Assembly (NCBI RefSeq): GCF_002931235.1
Contig: NZ_PSTT01000014.1
Span: forward strand, 1 to 64,000
Reading direction: 5' to 3'
Length of the DNA: 64,000 bases
Source: Subtercola sp. Z020
Lineage (GTDB): Bacteria > Actinomycetota > Actinomycetes > Actinomycetales > Microbacteriaceae
The first letter of the stretch is position 1. Each line of letters starts with the position of its first letter. The notes under the pieces are model-generated. The model was not told where the DNA came from. It made no database searches and saw only the letters and a list, made by a program, of their open reading frames with translations. A program made the translations under genes and the position numbers. Positions 25,299-34,979 of this stretch are shown piece by piece.

Positions 25299-26174
25299 GT
25301 GGCCGAGCTGGTGCGGGTGCGATTCGACCTGGCCTACGAGGGAACCGACTTCGCGGGCTGGGCCAAGCAGCCCGGGCTCCGTACGGTGCAGGGCGAGCTC
25401 GAGGGCGCGCTGGCCCGGTTGTACTCCGGCCTCGGTGTGCTGCCGTCGGTGGTCGTCGCCGGGCGCACGGATGCCGGGGTGCACGCCCAGGGCCAGGTCG
25501 TGCACCTCGACCTGACGCCGGAGCAGGCGGCGAACATCCGGATCAGCCGCATCGCCCTGAGCGTGAACGGGGTGCTCGGCCGCGTGGCCGACATCGTCGT
25601 GCGGCGCACGAGCGTCGCCCCCGAAGGCTTCGACGCCCGGTTCTCGGCGCTCTGGCGCCGGTACGAGTACCGCATCGCCGACACCCTGCCGGCGCGGAGC
25701 CCGCTCACCCGGCGCATCACGGCGTGGACGACGAAGGTGCTCGACGTCGACGCCATGCAGGAGGTCGCGAACGAACTGCTGGGCCTTCACGACTGGGCCT
25801 CGTTCTGCAAGCCGCGGGCGTTCGCCACCACCATCCGCACCCTGCAGGACTTCCGCTGGTCACGGGGCGATGACGGCATCGTCTCCGCGACACTGCAGGC
25901 CGACGCGTTCTGCCACAGCATGGTGCGCGCGGTCGTCGGTGCCTCTGTGGCGGTGGGGGAGGGCCGGCTCGCCCTCGACGACATCGTGCGGCTCCGCGAT
26001 GCGCTCGAGCGAACGAGTGCGTTCAAGGTGATGCCCGCCCGCGGCCTCACTCTCACAGAAGTCGGGTATCCGGATGCCGCGGGCCTGGCGCAGCGCGCGG
26101 AGGAGACCCGCGCCCGCCGTTCACGGGAGTTGCTCGCCGAGCACCGACTGGCTATCGGGCTCCAGATCGACTAG
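25299..26174 (+). CDS. truA: tRNA pseudouridine synthase A
   Basis: TruA makes pseudouridine at positions 38-40 of tRNA anticodon stems. The product is 291 residues from GTG 25299. The catalytic Asp is in VVAGRTDAGVHAQGQVVH; RFSALWRRYEYRI and FCHSMVRAVVGASVAVGEG are further conserved blocks. It commonly follows rplQ in bacteria. Confidence 0.95.
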   Translation: MAELVRVRFDLAYEGTDFAGWAKQPGLRTVQGELEGALARLYSGLGVLPSVVVAGRTDAGVHAQGQVVHLDLTPEQAANIRISRIALSVNGVLGRVADIVVRRTSVAPEGFDARFSALWRRYEYRIADTLPARSPLTRRITAWTTKVLDVDAMQEVANELLGLHDWASFCKPRAFATTIRTLQDFRWSRGDDGIVSATLQADAFCHSMVRAVVGASVAVGEGRLALDDIVRLRDALERTSAFKVMPARGLTLTEVGYPDAAGLAQRAEETRARRSRELLAEHRLAIGLQID

Positions 26175-26337
26175 AGTCGACCCTTGGTGTGCAACAGTTC
26201 TCTGTGCCGCCCGAAGTTGAGCCCTCCACAGGCCCGTTCCTCGCTCGCGAAACCGATCCTCTCGGTGTGCGCGAAGTGAATCGGCCACGGAGTGGGATTC
26301 ACGGACACCTCATTTCGACCAAGAAAGCACTATCACT
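26172..26337 (+). promoter_or_regulatory. rplM-rpsI promoter and leader
   Basis: TAGAGT (26172-26177) overlaps the truA stop and resembles a -10, leaving about 150 bases of leader before rplM. The -35 is poor. No gene is seen in the leader, whose length suggests regulation at the RNA level, though I could not define a conserved fold. Confidence 0.35.
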
Positions 26338-26784
26338 GTGACTCGTACCTATTCTCCCAAAGTGAGCGAGATCGTTCGCAACTGGGTCATCATCGACGCG
26401 ACCGACGTCGTGCTCGGCCGCCTGGCCAGCCACGCCGCGATCATCCTGCGCGGCAAGAACAAGCCGACCTTCAGCCCGCACCTCGACGGTGGCGACTTCG
26501 TCATCATCATCAACGCGGAGAAGGTCGCCCTGACCGGCTCGAAGGCCGCCCAGAAGATCGCCTACCGCCACTCGGGTTACCCGGGCGGTCTCTCGTCGAT
26601 GAACTACACGCAGCTCCTCGAGACGAACCCCACCCGCGCGGTCGAGAAGGCCATCCGCGGCATGCTCCCGAAGAACTCGATCGGTCGTGCCCAGCTGACG
26701 AAGCTGAAGGTCTACACCGGCTCTGAGCACCCTCACGCTGCCCAGCAGCCCGTTCCCTACACCTTCGACCAGGTCGCGCAGTAG
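26338..26784 (+). CDS. rplM: 50S ribosomal protein L13
   Basis: L13 is an early 50S assembly protein. The product is 148 residues from GTG 26338, with [20 protein letters not shown], the conserved [20 protein letters not shown] and [20 protein letters not shown]. It pairs with rpsI, 45 bases downstream. Confidence 0.98.
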   Translation: MTRTYSPKVSEIVRNWVIIDATDVVLGRLASHAAIILRGKNKPTFSPHLDGGDFVIIINAEKVALTGSKAAQKIAYRHSGYPGGLSSMNYTQLLETNPTRAVEKAIRGMLPKNSIGRAQLTKLKVYTGSEHPHAAQQPVPYTFDQVAQ

Positions 26785-26829
26785 CGCCCGCCGGTCTTTC
26801 AGACTTCAGACAAAGGATTCGTAACCAAA

Positions 26830-27315
26830 GTGGCGAAAATCGCAGACCAGATCGACGTAGCTCCCGAGAGCTACTCGACTGAAACCCCCACCGTCGAGAC
26901 CCCGAAGGCTGCTCGCCCCGTGCTGAGCGTCGGCGGCGCGGCCGTCGGTCGTCGCAAGCAGGCCATCGCCCGCGTGCGTCTCACCCCCGGCTCCGGCACC
27001 ATCGTCGTCAACGGCCGTGAGTTCGAGGACTTCTTCCCGAACAAGCTGCACCAGCAGCTGATCAACGACCCGTTCAAGCTCCTCGACCTGCTCGGCAGCT
27101 ACGACGTCATCGCGAAGATCTCCGGCGGCGGCCCCTCCGGCCAAGCCGGTGCACTGCGCCTCGGCATCGCCCGCGCGCTCAACGAGATCGACGAAGAGAA
27201 CAACCGCGCGACCCTGAAGAAGGCCGGCTTCCTGAGCCGCGACGCCCGAGTCAAGGAGCGCAAGAAGGCTGGTCTCAAGAAGGCCCGTAAGGCTCCTCAG
27301 TTCTCCAAGCGCTGA
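26830..27315 (+). CDS. rpsI: 30S ribosomal protein S9
   Basis: S9 has a C-terminal tail that touches the P-site anticodon. The product is 161 residues from GTG 26830. About 30 N-terminal residues form an extension; the core begins at [20 protein letters not shown], and the tail ends [12 protein letters not shown], the conserved P-site-contacting end. Confidence 0.97.
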   Translation: MAKIADQIDVAPESYSTETPTVETPKAARPVLSVGGAAVGRRKQAIARVRLTPGSGTIVVNGREFEDFFPNKLHQQLINDPFKLLDLLGSYDVIAKISGGGPSGQAGALRLGIARALNEIDEENNRATLKKAGFLSRDARVKERKKAGLKKARKAPQFSKR

Positions 27316-27341
27316 TCGCCCCCGGCGTTTAGTTCTTCGTT

Positions 27342-28688
27342 GTGGCTGGCCTGTTCGGCACCGATGGTGTGCGTGGGCTCGCGAACAGAGATGTCACGGC
27401 AGATCTGGCTCTTCGCGTAGCTCAAGCCGCCTCCGTGGTGCTCGGCGCCCCGGCACGTTCAGCCGGCCGACGACCGATCGCGGTTCTCGCACGAGACCCG
27501 CGTACCTCCGGTGATTTCATCGCCGCAGCGGTCGCGGCCGGCTTTGCCAGTTCGGGCGTCGACGTGTTCGACGCCGGTGTGATCCCCACGCCGGCCGCCG
27601 CCTATCTCGTCGCCGACCTCGGCGCCGACTTCGGCTGCATGATCTCCGCTTCGCACAACCCTGCGCCCGACAACGGCATCAAGTTCTTCGCGCGCGGCGG
27701 CAAGAAGCTCGACGACGAGATCGAGGAGGCCATCGAGGCCGCCCTCGGTGAACCGTTCCTGGTTCCGCTCGGTGGCGACGTCGGTCGCATCCGGCGCTTC
27801 GCCGACGCCGAAGACCGCTACGTGGTGCACCTCCTCGGCACGCTTCCACACCGGCTCGACGGCATCCACGTCGTGCTCGACTGCGCGCACGGCGCAGCGG
27901 CGGGGGTCTCGCCCGACGTCTTCACCGATGCCGGCGCCCGCGTCACCGTGATGGGCAACGACCCCAACGGCGAGAACATCAACGACGGTGTGGGCTCGAC
28001 CCACCTCGCCGGTCTCGCCGCCGCCGTCGTCGAGCACGGCGCCGACCTCGGCATCGCGCACGACGGCGACGCCGACCGCTGCCTCGCGATCGACGCCACG
28101 GGCGCGGTCGTCGACGGCGACCAGATCATGGCCATCCTCGCGACCGCCCTGAACCAGCGCGGGGCGCTCGTCGAGAGCACTCTCGTCGCCACCGTCATGT
28201 CGAACCTCGGGCTCCGCAGGGCGATGGCGGAGCAGGGCATCCGGATGCTCGAGACGAAGGTGGGCGACCGCTACGTGCTCGAGGCGATCAACGCCAACGG
28301 GTACAACCTCGGCGGTGAGCAGTCGGGTCACATCATCTTCGGCGACTACGCGACGACGGGTGACGGCATCCTGACCGGGCTGCAGCTGGCGAGCCACATG
28401 GCCGGCACGGGCAAGACGCTGGCCGAGCTGGCGTCGGTGATGACGGTCTACCCGCAGACGCTCATCAACGTGGCCGGGGTCGACCGTTCGCGGTCGACGA
28501 CCGACGAGGTGCTGGCCGCCGCCGTGCGGGCCGCAGGCGAGGAGCTCGGGGATTCGGGCCGTGTGCTGCTGCGGCCTTCGGGAACCGAGCCGCTGGTGCG
28601 CGTGATGGTGGAGGCCGCCGACCAGGCGACCGCCGACCGCGTGGCCGAGGGCCTCGCCGCCGTCGTGCGCGCCCAGCTCGCGCTCTAG
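27342..28688 (+). CDS. glmM: Phosphoglucosamine mutase
   Basis: GlmM converts glucosamine-6-phosphate to glucosamine-1-phosphate for peptidoglycan synthesis. The product is 448 residues from GTG 27342. The phosphoserine loop is [14 protein letters not shown] (Ser104), the metal loop is AHDGDADRC and the sugar loop is GGEQSGHI. It follows rpsI by 26 bases and works just downstream of GlmS, encoded 1 kb away. Confidence 0.97.
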   Translation: MAGLFGTDGVRGLANRDVTADLALRVAQAASVVLGAPARSAGRRPIAVLARDPRTSGDFIAAAVAAGFASSGVDVFDAGVIPTPAAAYLVADLGADFGCMISASHNPAPDNGIKFFARGGKKLDDEIEEAIEAALGEPFLVPLGGDVGRIRRFADAEDRYVVHLLGTLPHRLDGIHVVLDCAHGAAAGVSPDVFTDAGARVTVMGNDPNGENINDGVGSTHLAGLAAAVVEHGADLGIAHDGDADRCLAIDATGAVVDGDQIMAILATALNQRGALVESTLVATVMSNLGLRRAMAEQGIRMLETKVGDRYVLEAINANGYNLGGEQSGHIIFGDYATTGDGILTGLQLASHMAGTGKTLAELASVMTVYPQTLINVAGVDRSRSTTDEVLAAAVRAAGEELGDSGRVLLRPSGTEPLVRVMVEAADQATADRVAEGLAAVVRAQLAL

Positions 28689-28740
28689 CGCAGGCTGCCC
28701 CGCTGGGCTCCTGCGCAGTCTGCCCCGCGCTGGGCGGGGG
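28681..28740. terminator. Repeat and short hairpin between convergent glmM and coaA
   Basis: GCGCAGGCTGCCCCGC, starting in the glmM stop region, is repeated imperfectly as GCGCAGTCTGCCCCGC. CCCCGC (28723-28728) pairs with GCGGGG (28734-28739). It may act as a weak bidirectional terminator. Confidence 0.4.
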
Positions 28741-28750
28741 CCGCCGGTCG

Positions 28751-29704
28751 CTAGAGCTTGCGGAGGAGCACGCGGGAGACCGCGTGGTTGGCGCCCTTCT
28801 GCAGCACGAGGGTCGCGCGCGAGCGGGTGGGCAGCACGTTCTGCAGCAGGTTCGGCTCGTTGATCGACTCCCAGATGGTGCGCGCGGTGCGTCGCGCCTC
28901 CTCCTCGGTGAGGCTCGAGTACCGGTGGAAGTACGAGCTCGGGTTCGCGAAGGCGCCGCGCTGCAGTTTCAGGAAGCGCTCTTCGTACCAGTGCGCGATG
29001 TCGGTCGTGCGGGCATCCACATAGATCGTGAAGTCGAAGAGGTCGCTGACCGCGAGACGGTGGGCGGGCGACGGCGGCTGCAGCACGTTCAGACCCTCGA
29101 CGATGAGGATGTCGGGCTGGCGCACGACGATCTGCGCGTTCGGCACGATGTCGTAGCTGAGGTGCGAGTAGAACGGGGCACGCACCTCTTCGGCCCCGCT
29201 CTTCACGGCGCTCACGAAGCGCAGCAGCGCGCGGCGGTCGTAGCTCTCGGGAAAGCCCTTGCGGTCCATGATGCCGCGACGGTTCAGCTCGCGGTTCGGC
29301 AGCAGGAAGCCGTCGGTGGTGACGAGCTCGACGCGGGGCGTGTCATCCCAGCGCGCCAGCAGCTCGCGGAGCAGCCGCGCGATGGTCGACTTGCCGACCG
29401 CCACAGAGCCCGCGACGCCGACGACGAACGGCGTGCGCTCCGCCCGCTCGCCGAGAAAGTCTGCGGTCTGGCGGTGCAGGTGCTGGCGCGCCCCCGCGTA
29501 GAGGTTCAGCAGCCGACTGAGGGGCAGATAGACCTCGCCGACCTCTGTCATGTCGAGCGGCTCGCCGAGGCCCCGCAACTGCACGATCTCGGTTTCGAGG
29601 AGCGGATGCGGCGTGGCCGGGGCCAGCGCTGCCCAGTCGGCCCTGTCGATCTCGACGTAGGGAGTCGTCTGCCCCACTGCGGGAATCGACGCGGAATCAG
29701 CCAT
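28751..29704 (-). CDS. coaA: Type I pantothenate kinase
   Basis: CoaA phosphorylates pantothenate, the controlling step of coenzyme A synthesis. The product is 317 residues with the P-loop [20 protein letters not shown], the conserved [12 protein letters not shown] and [11 protein letters not shown]. It is divergent from glmS with 50 bases between start codons. Upstream a CACAAT lies eight bases from the ATG, so a very short leader is possible. Confidence 0.96.
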   Translation of the reverse strand: MADSASIPAVGQTTPYVEIDRADWAALAPATPHPLLETEIVQLRGLGEPLDMTEVGEVYLPLSRLLNLYAGARQHLHRQTADFLGERAERTPFVVGVAGSVAVGKSTIARLLRELLARWDDTPRVELVTTDGFLLPNRELNRRGIMDRKGFPESYDRRALLRFVSAVKSGAEEVRAPFYSHLSYDIVPNAQIVVRQPDILIVEGLNVLQPPSPAHRLAVSDLFDFTIYVDARTTDIAHWYEERFLKLQRGAFANPSSYFHRYSSLTEEEARRTARTIWESINEPNLLQNVLPTRSRATLVLQKGANHAVSRVLLRKL

Positions 29705-29741
29705 AGGAGTCCATTGTGCCTCAACTCAGGGAACCCCCCTG

Positions 29742-29754
29742 TAAAATCGAATCC
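29742..29754 (+). promoter_or_regulatory. Leaderless -10 element of glmS
   Basis: TAAAAT (29742-29747) is followed by seven bases and the glmS ATG, with no purine-rich Shine-Dalgarno. The transcript probably begins at or beside the A of ATG. Confidence 0.5.
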
Positions 29755-31602
29755 ATGTGTGGAATCGTGGGCTACGTCGGACGACCAAAAAGCCTGGAGG
29801 TTCTCCTCGGGGGGCTGCGGCGACTCGAGTACCGCGGATACGACTCCGCCGGGGTGGCGATCATCACCGAGGAGGGCGACCTGGTCACGCGAAAGCGTGC
29901 GGGCAAGCTCTCCGTGCTGGTGGATGATCTGGCCGCAGAGGCGCTGACCGACGGTTCGACGGGCATCGGTCACACCCGGTGGGCGACCCACGGCGGCCCG
30001 ACCGACGTCAACGCGCACCCGCATCTGAGCAGGGACGGCAAGCTCGCGCTCATCCACAACGGCATCATCGAGAACTTCGCCGAACTGAAGGCCGAGCTGC
30101 TCGCCGACGGTTACACCTTCGAGAGCGAGACCGACACGGAGGTGGCCGCGAAGTTGCTCGGTCGCGAGTACGAGGCCGGGGGCGGGCTCGCTGCCGCACT
30201 CGGCCGGGTCGTCGTGCGCCTCGAGGGCGCCTTCACGCTGCTCGCCCTGCACCGGGACGAGCCGCTCGTCGTGGTCGGCGCCCGCCGCAACTCCCCGCTG
30301 GTCATCGGGCTGGGTGACGGCGAGAACTTCCTGGGGTCGGATGTCGCGGCCTTCGTCGAGCACACGCGGCGCGCGGTGGCCATCGGCCAGGACCAGATCG
30401 TGACGATCACGCCCGATTCGGTGACGGTGACGGACTTCTTCGGCACCGACGTCGAGGCGCAGGAGTTCCAGGTCTCGTGGGATGCCTCCGCCGCCGAGAA
30501 GGGCGGCTGGTCGAGCTTCATGGCGAAGGAGATCAGCGAGCAGCCCGAGGCGGTCGCGAACACGCTGCGTACGCGCATCCATGACGACCGTGTCGTTCTA
30601 CCCGACCTGGCGGGGCTCGGGGAGAAACTCGCCGACATCGACCGCATCGTCATCATCGCGTGCGGTACCGCGAGCTACGCGGGCATGCTCGGCAAGTACG
30701 CCCTCGAGAAGTGGGCCCGCATCCCGGTGGAGGTGCAGCTCTCGCACGAGTTCCGGTACAGCGAGCCCGTGTTGACGCCGCGCACGCTGGTGGTCTCGAT
30801 CAGCCAGTCGGGCGAGACGATGGACACGCTGATGGCCGTCAAGTACGCGATCGACGCAGGTGCGGCGACGCTCTCGATCTGCAACACGCAGGGGGCGACG
30901 ATCGCCCGCGAGTCGGATGCGGTGATCTACACGCACGCGGGCCCCGAGGTCGCGGTGGCGTCGACGAAGGCGTTCGTCGCGCAGATCGCGGCGCTCTACC
31001 TCTTCGGCCTGCACCTCGCCGAGGTGCGCGGAACGCTGTCGGGCGACGAGATCGCCGGGGCTCTCGACGAGCTGTCGAGCATCCCCGGGAAGCTCGAGCA
31101 GGTGCTGCTGACCTCCACCCGCATCCAGGAGCTGGCGAAGTGGATGTCGGACTCCCGCGCCGTGCTCTTCCTGGGTCGGCACGTGGGATACCCGGTGGCA
31201 CTCGAAGGGGCGCTGAAGCTCAAGGAGCTGGCGTACATCCACGCGGAGGGATTCGCCGCCGGCGAGCTGAAGCACGGGCCGATCGCACTGATCGAGCCGG
31301 GCCAGCCGGTGTTCGTGGTGGTGCCGAGCCCGCGCGACCCGAACTCCCTGCACGCGAAGGTCGTGTCGAACATCCAGGAGATCCGTGCGCGCGGTGCCCG
31401 CATTCTGGCGGTCGCCGAGCAGGGCGATGCCGCGGTGCTGCCCTTCGCCGACGAAGTGATTCCGATTCCGTTGGCGGGTGCGCTGTTCGAGCCGCTGCTG
31501 GCCGTTGTTCCGCTGCAGATCTTCGCGATGGAGTTGGCGACCGCCAAGGGCCTCGACGTCGATCAGCCCCGCAACCTCGCCAAATCGGTCACGGTCGAGT
31601 AG
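29755..31602 (+). CDS. glmS: Glucosamine-fructose-6-phosphate aminotransferase
   Basis: GlmS makes glucosamine-6-phosphate from fructose-6-phosphate and glutamine, the first step to UDP-GlcNAc. The product is 615 residues from ATG 29755, so that the nucleophilic Cys directly follows Met (MCGIVGYVG). The N-terminal glutaminase domain has HTRWATHGGPTDVNAHPH. Two SIS domains follow (ACGTASYAGMLGKYALE; LGRHVGYPVALEGALKLKEL), and the family C-terminus DQPRNLAKSVTVE is intact. Confidence 0.97.
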   Translation: MCGIVGYVGRPKSLEVLLGGLRRLEYRGYDSAGVAIITEEGDLVTRKRAGKLSVLVDDLAAEALTDGSTGIGHTRWATHGGPTDVNAHPHLSRDGKLALIHNGIIENFAELKAELLADGYTFESETDTEVAAKLLGREYEAGGGLAAALGRVVVRLEGAFTLLALHRDEPLVVVGARRNSPLVIGLGDGENFLGSDVAAFVEHTRRAVAIGQDQIVTITPDSVTVTDFFGTDVEAQEFQVSWDASAAEKGGWSSFMAKEISEQPEAVANTLRTRIHDDRVVLPDLAGLGEKLADIDRIVIIACGTASYAGMLGKYALEKWARIPVEVQLSHEFRYSEPVLTPRTLVVSISQSGETMDTLMAVKYAIDAGAATLSICNTQGATIARESDAVIYTHAGPEVAVASTKAFVAQIAALYLFGLHLAEVRGTLSGDEIAGALDELSSIPGKLEQVLLTSTRIQELAKWMSDSRAVLFLGRHVGYPVALEGALKLKELAYIHAEGFAAGELKHGPIALIEPGQPVFVVVPSPRDPNSLHAKVVSNIQEIRARGARILAVAEQGDAAVLPFADEVIPIPLAGALFEPLLAVVPLQIFAMELATAKGLDVDQPRNLAKSVTVE

Positions 31603-31621
31603 CGGCCCGGGGTTCGGGTTC

Positions 31622-31981
31622 GTGATCATCGGCGTGGGTGTCGACATCGTCGACGTACCGCGGTTCAAGCGGTCATTGTCGCGCACTCCGGCCCTCGTGA
31701 CGCGGCTGTTCGCTGAGAGCGAACGCGCCCTGTCGCTTCGTTCGCTGGCCGCTCGGTTCGCGGCGAAAGAGGCGTTGGTGAAGGCGGTGGGCGACCCGAC
31801 CGGGTTCCGCTGGCACGACGTCGAGATCGTGTCGGATGCGCACGGCAAGCCGTCCTTCCGGCTCGCCGGGTTCGCCGCCGAGTCGGTGGCGGCGCACGGC
31901 ATCGGAGTGCTGCACCTGTCGATGAGCCACGACGGGGATTCTGCGTGCGCGTTCGTGGTGGCGGAAGGCGGGGCGCAGTGA
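31622..31981 (+). CDS. acpS: Holo-[acyl-carrier-protein] synthase
   Basis: AcpS attaches phosphopantetheine from CoA to acyl carrier protein. The product is 119 residues from GTG 31622. The magnesium-binding GVGVDIVDVPRFK and ARFAAKEALVKAVG motifs and the C-terminal LSMSHDGDSACAFVV are present. It opens a run of overlapping genes; its TGA is inside the GTGA start of alr. A CoA link to nearby coaA is plausible. Confidence 0.95.
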   Translation: MIIGVGVDIVDVPRFKRSLSRTPALVTRLFAESERALSLRSLAARFAAKEALVKAVGDPTGFRWHDVEIVSDAHGKPSFRLAGFAAESVAAHGIGVLHLSMSHDGDSACAFVVAEGGAQ

Positions 31982-33138
31982 GTGCGGTGGATGAGGTCGG
32001 CGGAGTGGCCGAGGCGCCGCCGCTGCGGTTGGCCGTGATCGACCTCGGTGCGGTGCGGCACAATGTGCAGGCGGTGCGGGCGCTGGTCGGGCCGGCCGAG
32101 GTGATGGCCGTGGTCAAGGCGAACGGGTACGGGCACGGTGCCGTGCAGGTCGCGCGCGCGGCGATCGACGCCGGTGCGACGTGGTTAGGGGTGGCCGACC
32201 TCGACGAGGCGCTGGCGCTACGGGATGCCGGGCTCGACGTTCCGGTGCTGGCGTGGTTGCACGGGCCGCAGGCGGGGTTCACCCAGGCGGTTCTGCGGTC
32301 GATCGATGTGGGCGTGAGTTCGGTGCGCCAGCTCGACGCGATCGCGGCGACGGTGGCGGAGCTGCGGCGGGAGGTCGGCGCTGTGGCGCGCGTTCAGCTG
32401 AAGATCGACACGGGGCTCGGGCGGAACGGCGCGTGCGAGGCCGAGTGGAGCGCACTCTTCGGGCGGGCTGCGGAGCTCGAACGGAGCGGCGAAGTGGTGG
32501 TGACGGGGCTGTTCAGTCACCTCTCCAACACCAGCGACGAGGAGGACCGCGCCCAGCTCGCGCGGCTGCACAGCGCGGTCGAGCAGGCCCGGGTGGCCGG
32601 TGTGGTGCCGCCGATCATCCACCTCGCGTCGACGGCGGGGGCGCTGCGACTGCCGGAGACGAGGCTGTCGATGGTGCGACTCGGGATCGGGATGTACGGG
32701 CTGTCGCCGTTCGACGACGCAACGTCTGCCGACCTGGGGCTGCGGCCCGCGATGCGCGTCGAAGGGCGGGTCATCTCGGTGAAGCGCGTGCCGACGGGCA
32801 GCGCCGTCTCGTACGGCTACACCTACCGCACCTCGGCGGAGTCGACCCTGGCGCTGGTGGCGCTCGGCTATGCAGACGGGATTCCGCGGCTGGGGTCGAA
32901 CCGGGCGCCCGTGTCGATCGGCGGCGAGCGGTTCCGTGTGTCGGGGCGTATCGCGATGGACCAGTTCGTGGCCGACGTGCACGACGCGTCCGTGGCGGTG
33001 GGGGACCGGGTCGTGCTGTTCGGTGACCCTCGGGACGGGCATCCGTCGGCCGAGGAGTGGGCGGAAGCCGCCGAGACGATCAACTACGAGATCGTGACCC
33101 GGGTCGGGCAGCGCATCGAACGGCGGTACGTGTCGTGA
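31978..33138 (+). CDS. alr: Alanine racemase (first of two tandem copies)
   Basis: This PLP enzyme makes D-alanine for peptidoglycan. The product is 386 residues from GTG 31978, coupled to acpS. The PLP-binding Lys47 lies in VMAVVKANGYGHGAV, the second catalytic base Tyr in GSAVSYGYTYR, and the MDQ of GRIAMDQFVADV is present, so it looks active. The next gene encodes a close relative fused to TsaE. Confidence 0.93.
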   Translation: MSAVDEVGGVAEAPPLRLAVIDLGAVRHNVQAVRALVGPAEVMAVVKANGYGHGAVQVARAAIDAGATWLGVADLDEALALRDAGLDVPVLAWLHGPQAGFTQAVLRSIDVGVSSVRQLDAIAATVAELRREVGAVARVQLKIDTGLGRNGACEAEWSALFGRAAELERSGEVVVTGLFSHLSNTSDEEDRAQLARLHSAVEQARVAGVVPPIIHLASTAGALRLPETRLSMVRLGIGMYGLSPFDDATSADLGLRPAMRVEGRVISVKRVPTGSAVSYGYTYRTSAESTLALVALGYADGIPRLGSNRAPVSIGGERFRVSGRIAMDQFVADVHDASVAVGDRVVLFGDPRDGHPSAEEWAEAAETINYEIVTRVGQRIERRYVS

Positions 33139-34979
33139 GCGAGCACATCGTGAAGGAAGACCTCCTGCGGAGCGGGGATGCGCCCGAGCGGGTGGCGCGG
33201 ATAAACCTCGACGCGTTCCGGCACAACGTGCGCGTGCTCGCCGGCCTGGCCGCCCCGGCCGAGACCATGGTCGCCGTGAAGGCCGACGCCTATGGGCACG
33301 GCATGGTGGAGCTGGCCGCTGCGGCGCTCGAGGCCGGCGCGACGGCGCTCGCCGTGCTCGACATCCCTGCGGCGCTCGCGCTGCGGGAGGCGGGGTTCAC
33401 GGTTCCGATCTTCGCGTGGATGCACGGACCCGACGCCGACTTCGACGGCGCGGTCGCGGCCGGCATCGACATCGGGGTGTCTGCCCTGTGGCAGCTGGAA
33501 CGCATCGCGGACGCGCACGGTCGCCTCACGGATGCGGAACCGGCGTGCGTGCACCTGAAGATCGACACCGGGCTGCACCGCAACGGGGCAACGGTCGAGC
33601 AGTGGCCCGGACTGGTGACCCGGGCGCTGGAGCTCGATGCGGCCGGTTCGCTGCGGCTCTACGCGGCGTGGTCGCACCTGGCCGATGCCTCGCCCGAGCA
33701 CGACCGCGATGCGCTCGACGCGTTCCGGGCGGCGGTGACCGTCGCAGAGGGGCTGGGCGCGCGATTCGTGAAGCTGCATCTCGCGGCGAGCTCGGCGGGC
33801 ATCCGCATGCCAGAGGCACGCTTCGACATGGTGCGCTTCGGCATCGCCGCCTACGGGGTCTCGCCGTTCGACGATGAGACCGCCGAAGAGTTGGGGCTCC
33901 GGCCCGTGATGACGCTGACGGCTCCGGTAGTGTCGGTGAAGCGGGTGCCGGCGGGGCACGGTGTGTCGTACGGGTTCGACTACCGCACGACGCGCGAGAC
34001 GACGCTGGCGCTGGTGCCGCTCGGGTATGCGGACGGCATTCCGCGCGCGGCGAGCGGGCGCGGCGAGGTGTGGATCGGTGGCACCCGGTACCGGGTGGCC
34101 GGCCGGGTGGCGATGGACCAGATCGTGGTCGATGTGGGCGATGCTCCGGTGGCGCTCGGCGACGAGGTGGTGGTGTTCGGCGAGGCGCCGGGCGCTGGCG
34201 CGGGTGCCGGGGCGGCTGCGGATGCCGGAGCTGGTGCGGGGGCGAGCGCGGTGCCGACGGCCGAGGAGTGGGCCGGCTGGGCCCGCACGATCGGCGACGA
34301 GATCGTGGCCCGGGTGGGTCCGAGGGTGGTGCGGCAGTACGTCGGCGATAAGGCGGCCGGCGCGGAGCGCGCGGGCGAGGCTGAGGCAGAGGCAGACGCA
34401 GAGGGAGACGCAGGGGCTGTCGAGTCGTGGGTGGTCGCCGATCCCGAAGCGATGCACGCGCTCGGCGTGCAGTTCGCGGGGCGGCTGGCGGCCGGCGACG
34501 TGCTGGTGCTGACCGGGGAGCTCGGGGCAGGCAAGACGACCTTCACCCGCGGGCTCGGCGAGGGTCTGGGCGTTCGGGGAGCCGTGACGAGCCCCACTTT
34601 CGTGCTCGCGCGCACGCATCCGAACGGAGCGACCGGGGTTCCGCTGGTGCACGTCGACGCGTACCGCTTGGGCGCCGCGGCCGAGCTCGAAGACCTCGAC
34701 ATCGACTTCGCGCACTCGATCGTGGTGGTCGAGTGGGGGGCGGGGATGATCGAGAACCTCGTCGACGGGTACAGCGAACTCGTGATCGAGCGCCCACGCG
34801 GTGACTCGGGTGACGGTGCGGTCAGGGCCGGAGACGATGGCGCGGCCGAGGGCGCGGGCGGCGAGGTCGACGTCGACGAGCCGGTCGAGCCGCGCCGGGT
34901 GGCGCTCTACCGCCGCGGTGCGGCCGGGCGTGCGCTGGCATCCGGCGAGACAGCCGAGCCGGCGGGGGAGCGCCGATGA
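33135..34979 (+). CDS. Alanine racemase-TsaE fusion protein
   Basis: This 614-residue product joins two functions. Residues 1-~400 are an alanine racemase with PLP Lys49 (VAVKADAYGHGMV), Tyr in GVSYGFDYR and GRVAMDQIVVDV. A Gly/Ala/Asp low-complexity insertion (AGAGAGAAADAGAGAGAS) sits near its end. Residues ~435-614 are TsaE, the ATPase of the tRNA t6A37 machinery, with Walker A GELGAGKTTF (Lys467) and HVDAYRLG, then a charged tail. GTG 33135 overlaps the first alr stop. tsaB and tsaD lie downstream. This architecture is known in Microbacteriaceae. Confidence 0.93.
   Translation: MSEHIVKEDLLRSGDAPERVARINLDAFRHNVRVLAGLAAPAETMVAVKADAYGHGMVELAAAALEAGATALAVLDIPAALALREAGFTVPIFAWMHGPDADFDGAVAAGIDIGVSALWQLERIADAHGRLTDAEPACVHLKIDTGLHRNGATVEQWPGLVTRALELDAAGSLRLYAAWSHLADASPEHDRDALDAFRAAVTVAEGLGARFVKLHLAASSAGIRMPEARFDMVRFGIAAYGVSPFDDETAEELGLRPVMTLTAPVVSVKRVPAGHGVSYGFDYRTTRETTLALVPLGYADGIPRAASGRGEVWIGGTRYRVAGRVAMDQIVVDVGDAPVALGDEVVVFGEAPGAGAGAGAAADAGAGAGASAVPTAEEWAGWARTIGDEIVARVGPRVVRQYVGDKAAGAERAGEAEAEADAEGDAGAVESWVVADPEAMHALGVQFAGRLAAGDVLVLTGELGAGKTTFTRGLGEGLGVRGAVTSPTFVLARTHPNGATGVPLVHVDAYRLGAAAELEDLDIDFAHSIVVVEWGAGMIENLVDGYSELVIERPRGDSGDGAVRAGDDGAAEGAGGEVDVDEPVEPRRVALYRRGAAGRALASGETAEPAGERR

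Noticed and set aside
26175-26337. A small ORF in the rplM leader
   Set aside because: The only frame with a start runs into rplM out of frame and gives a basic, non-conserved product.
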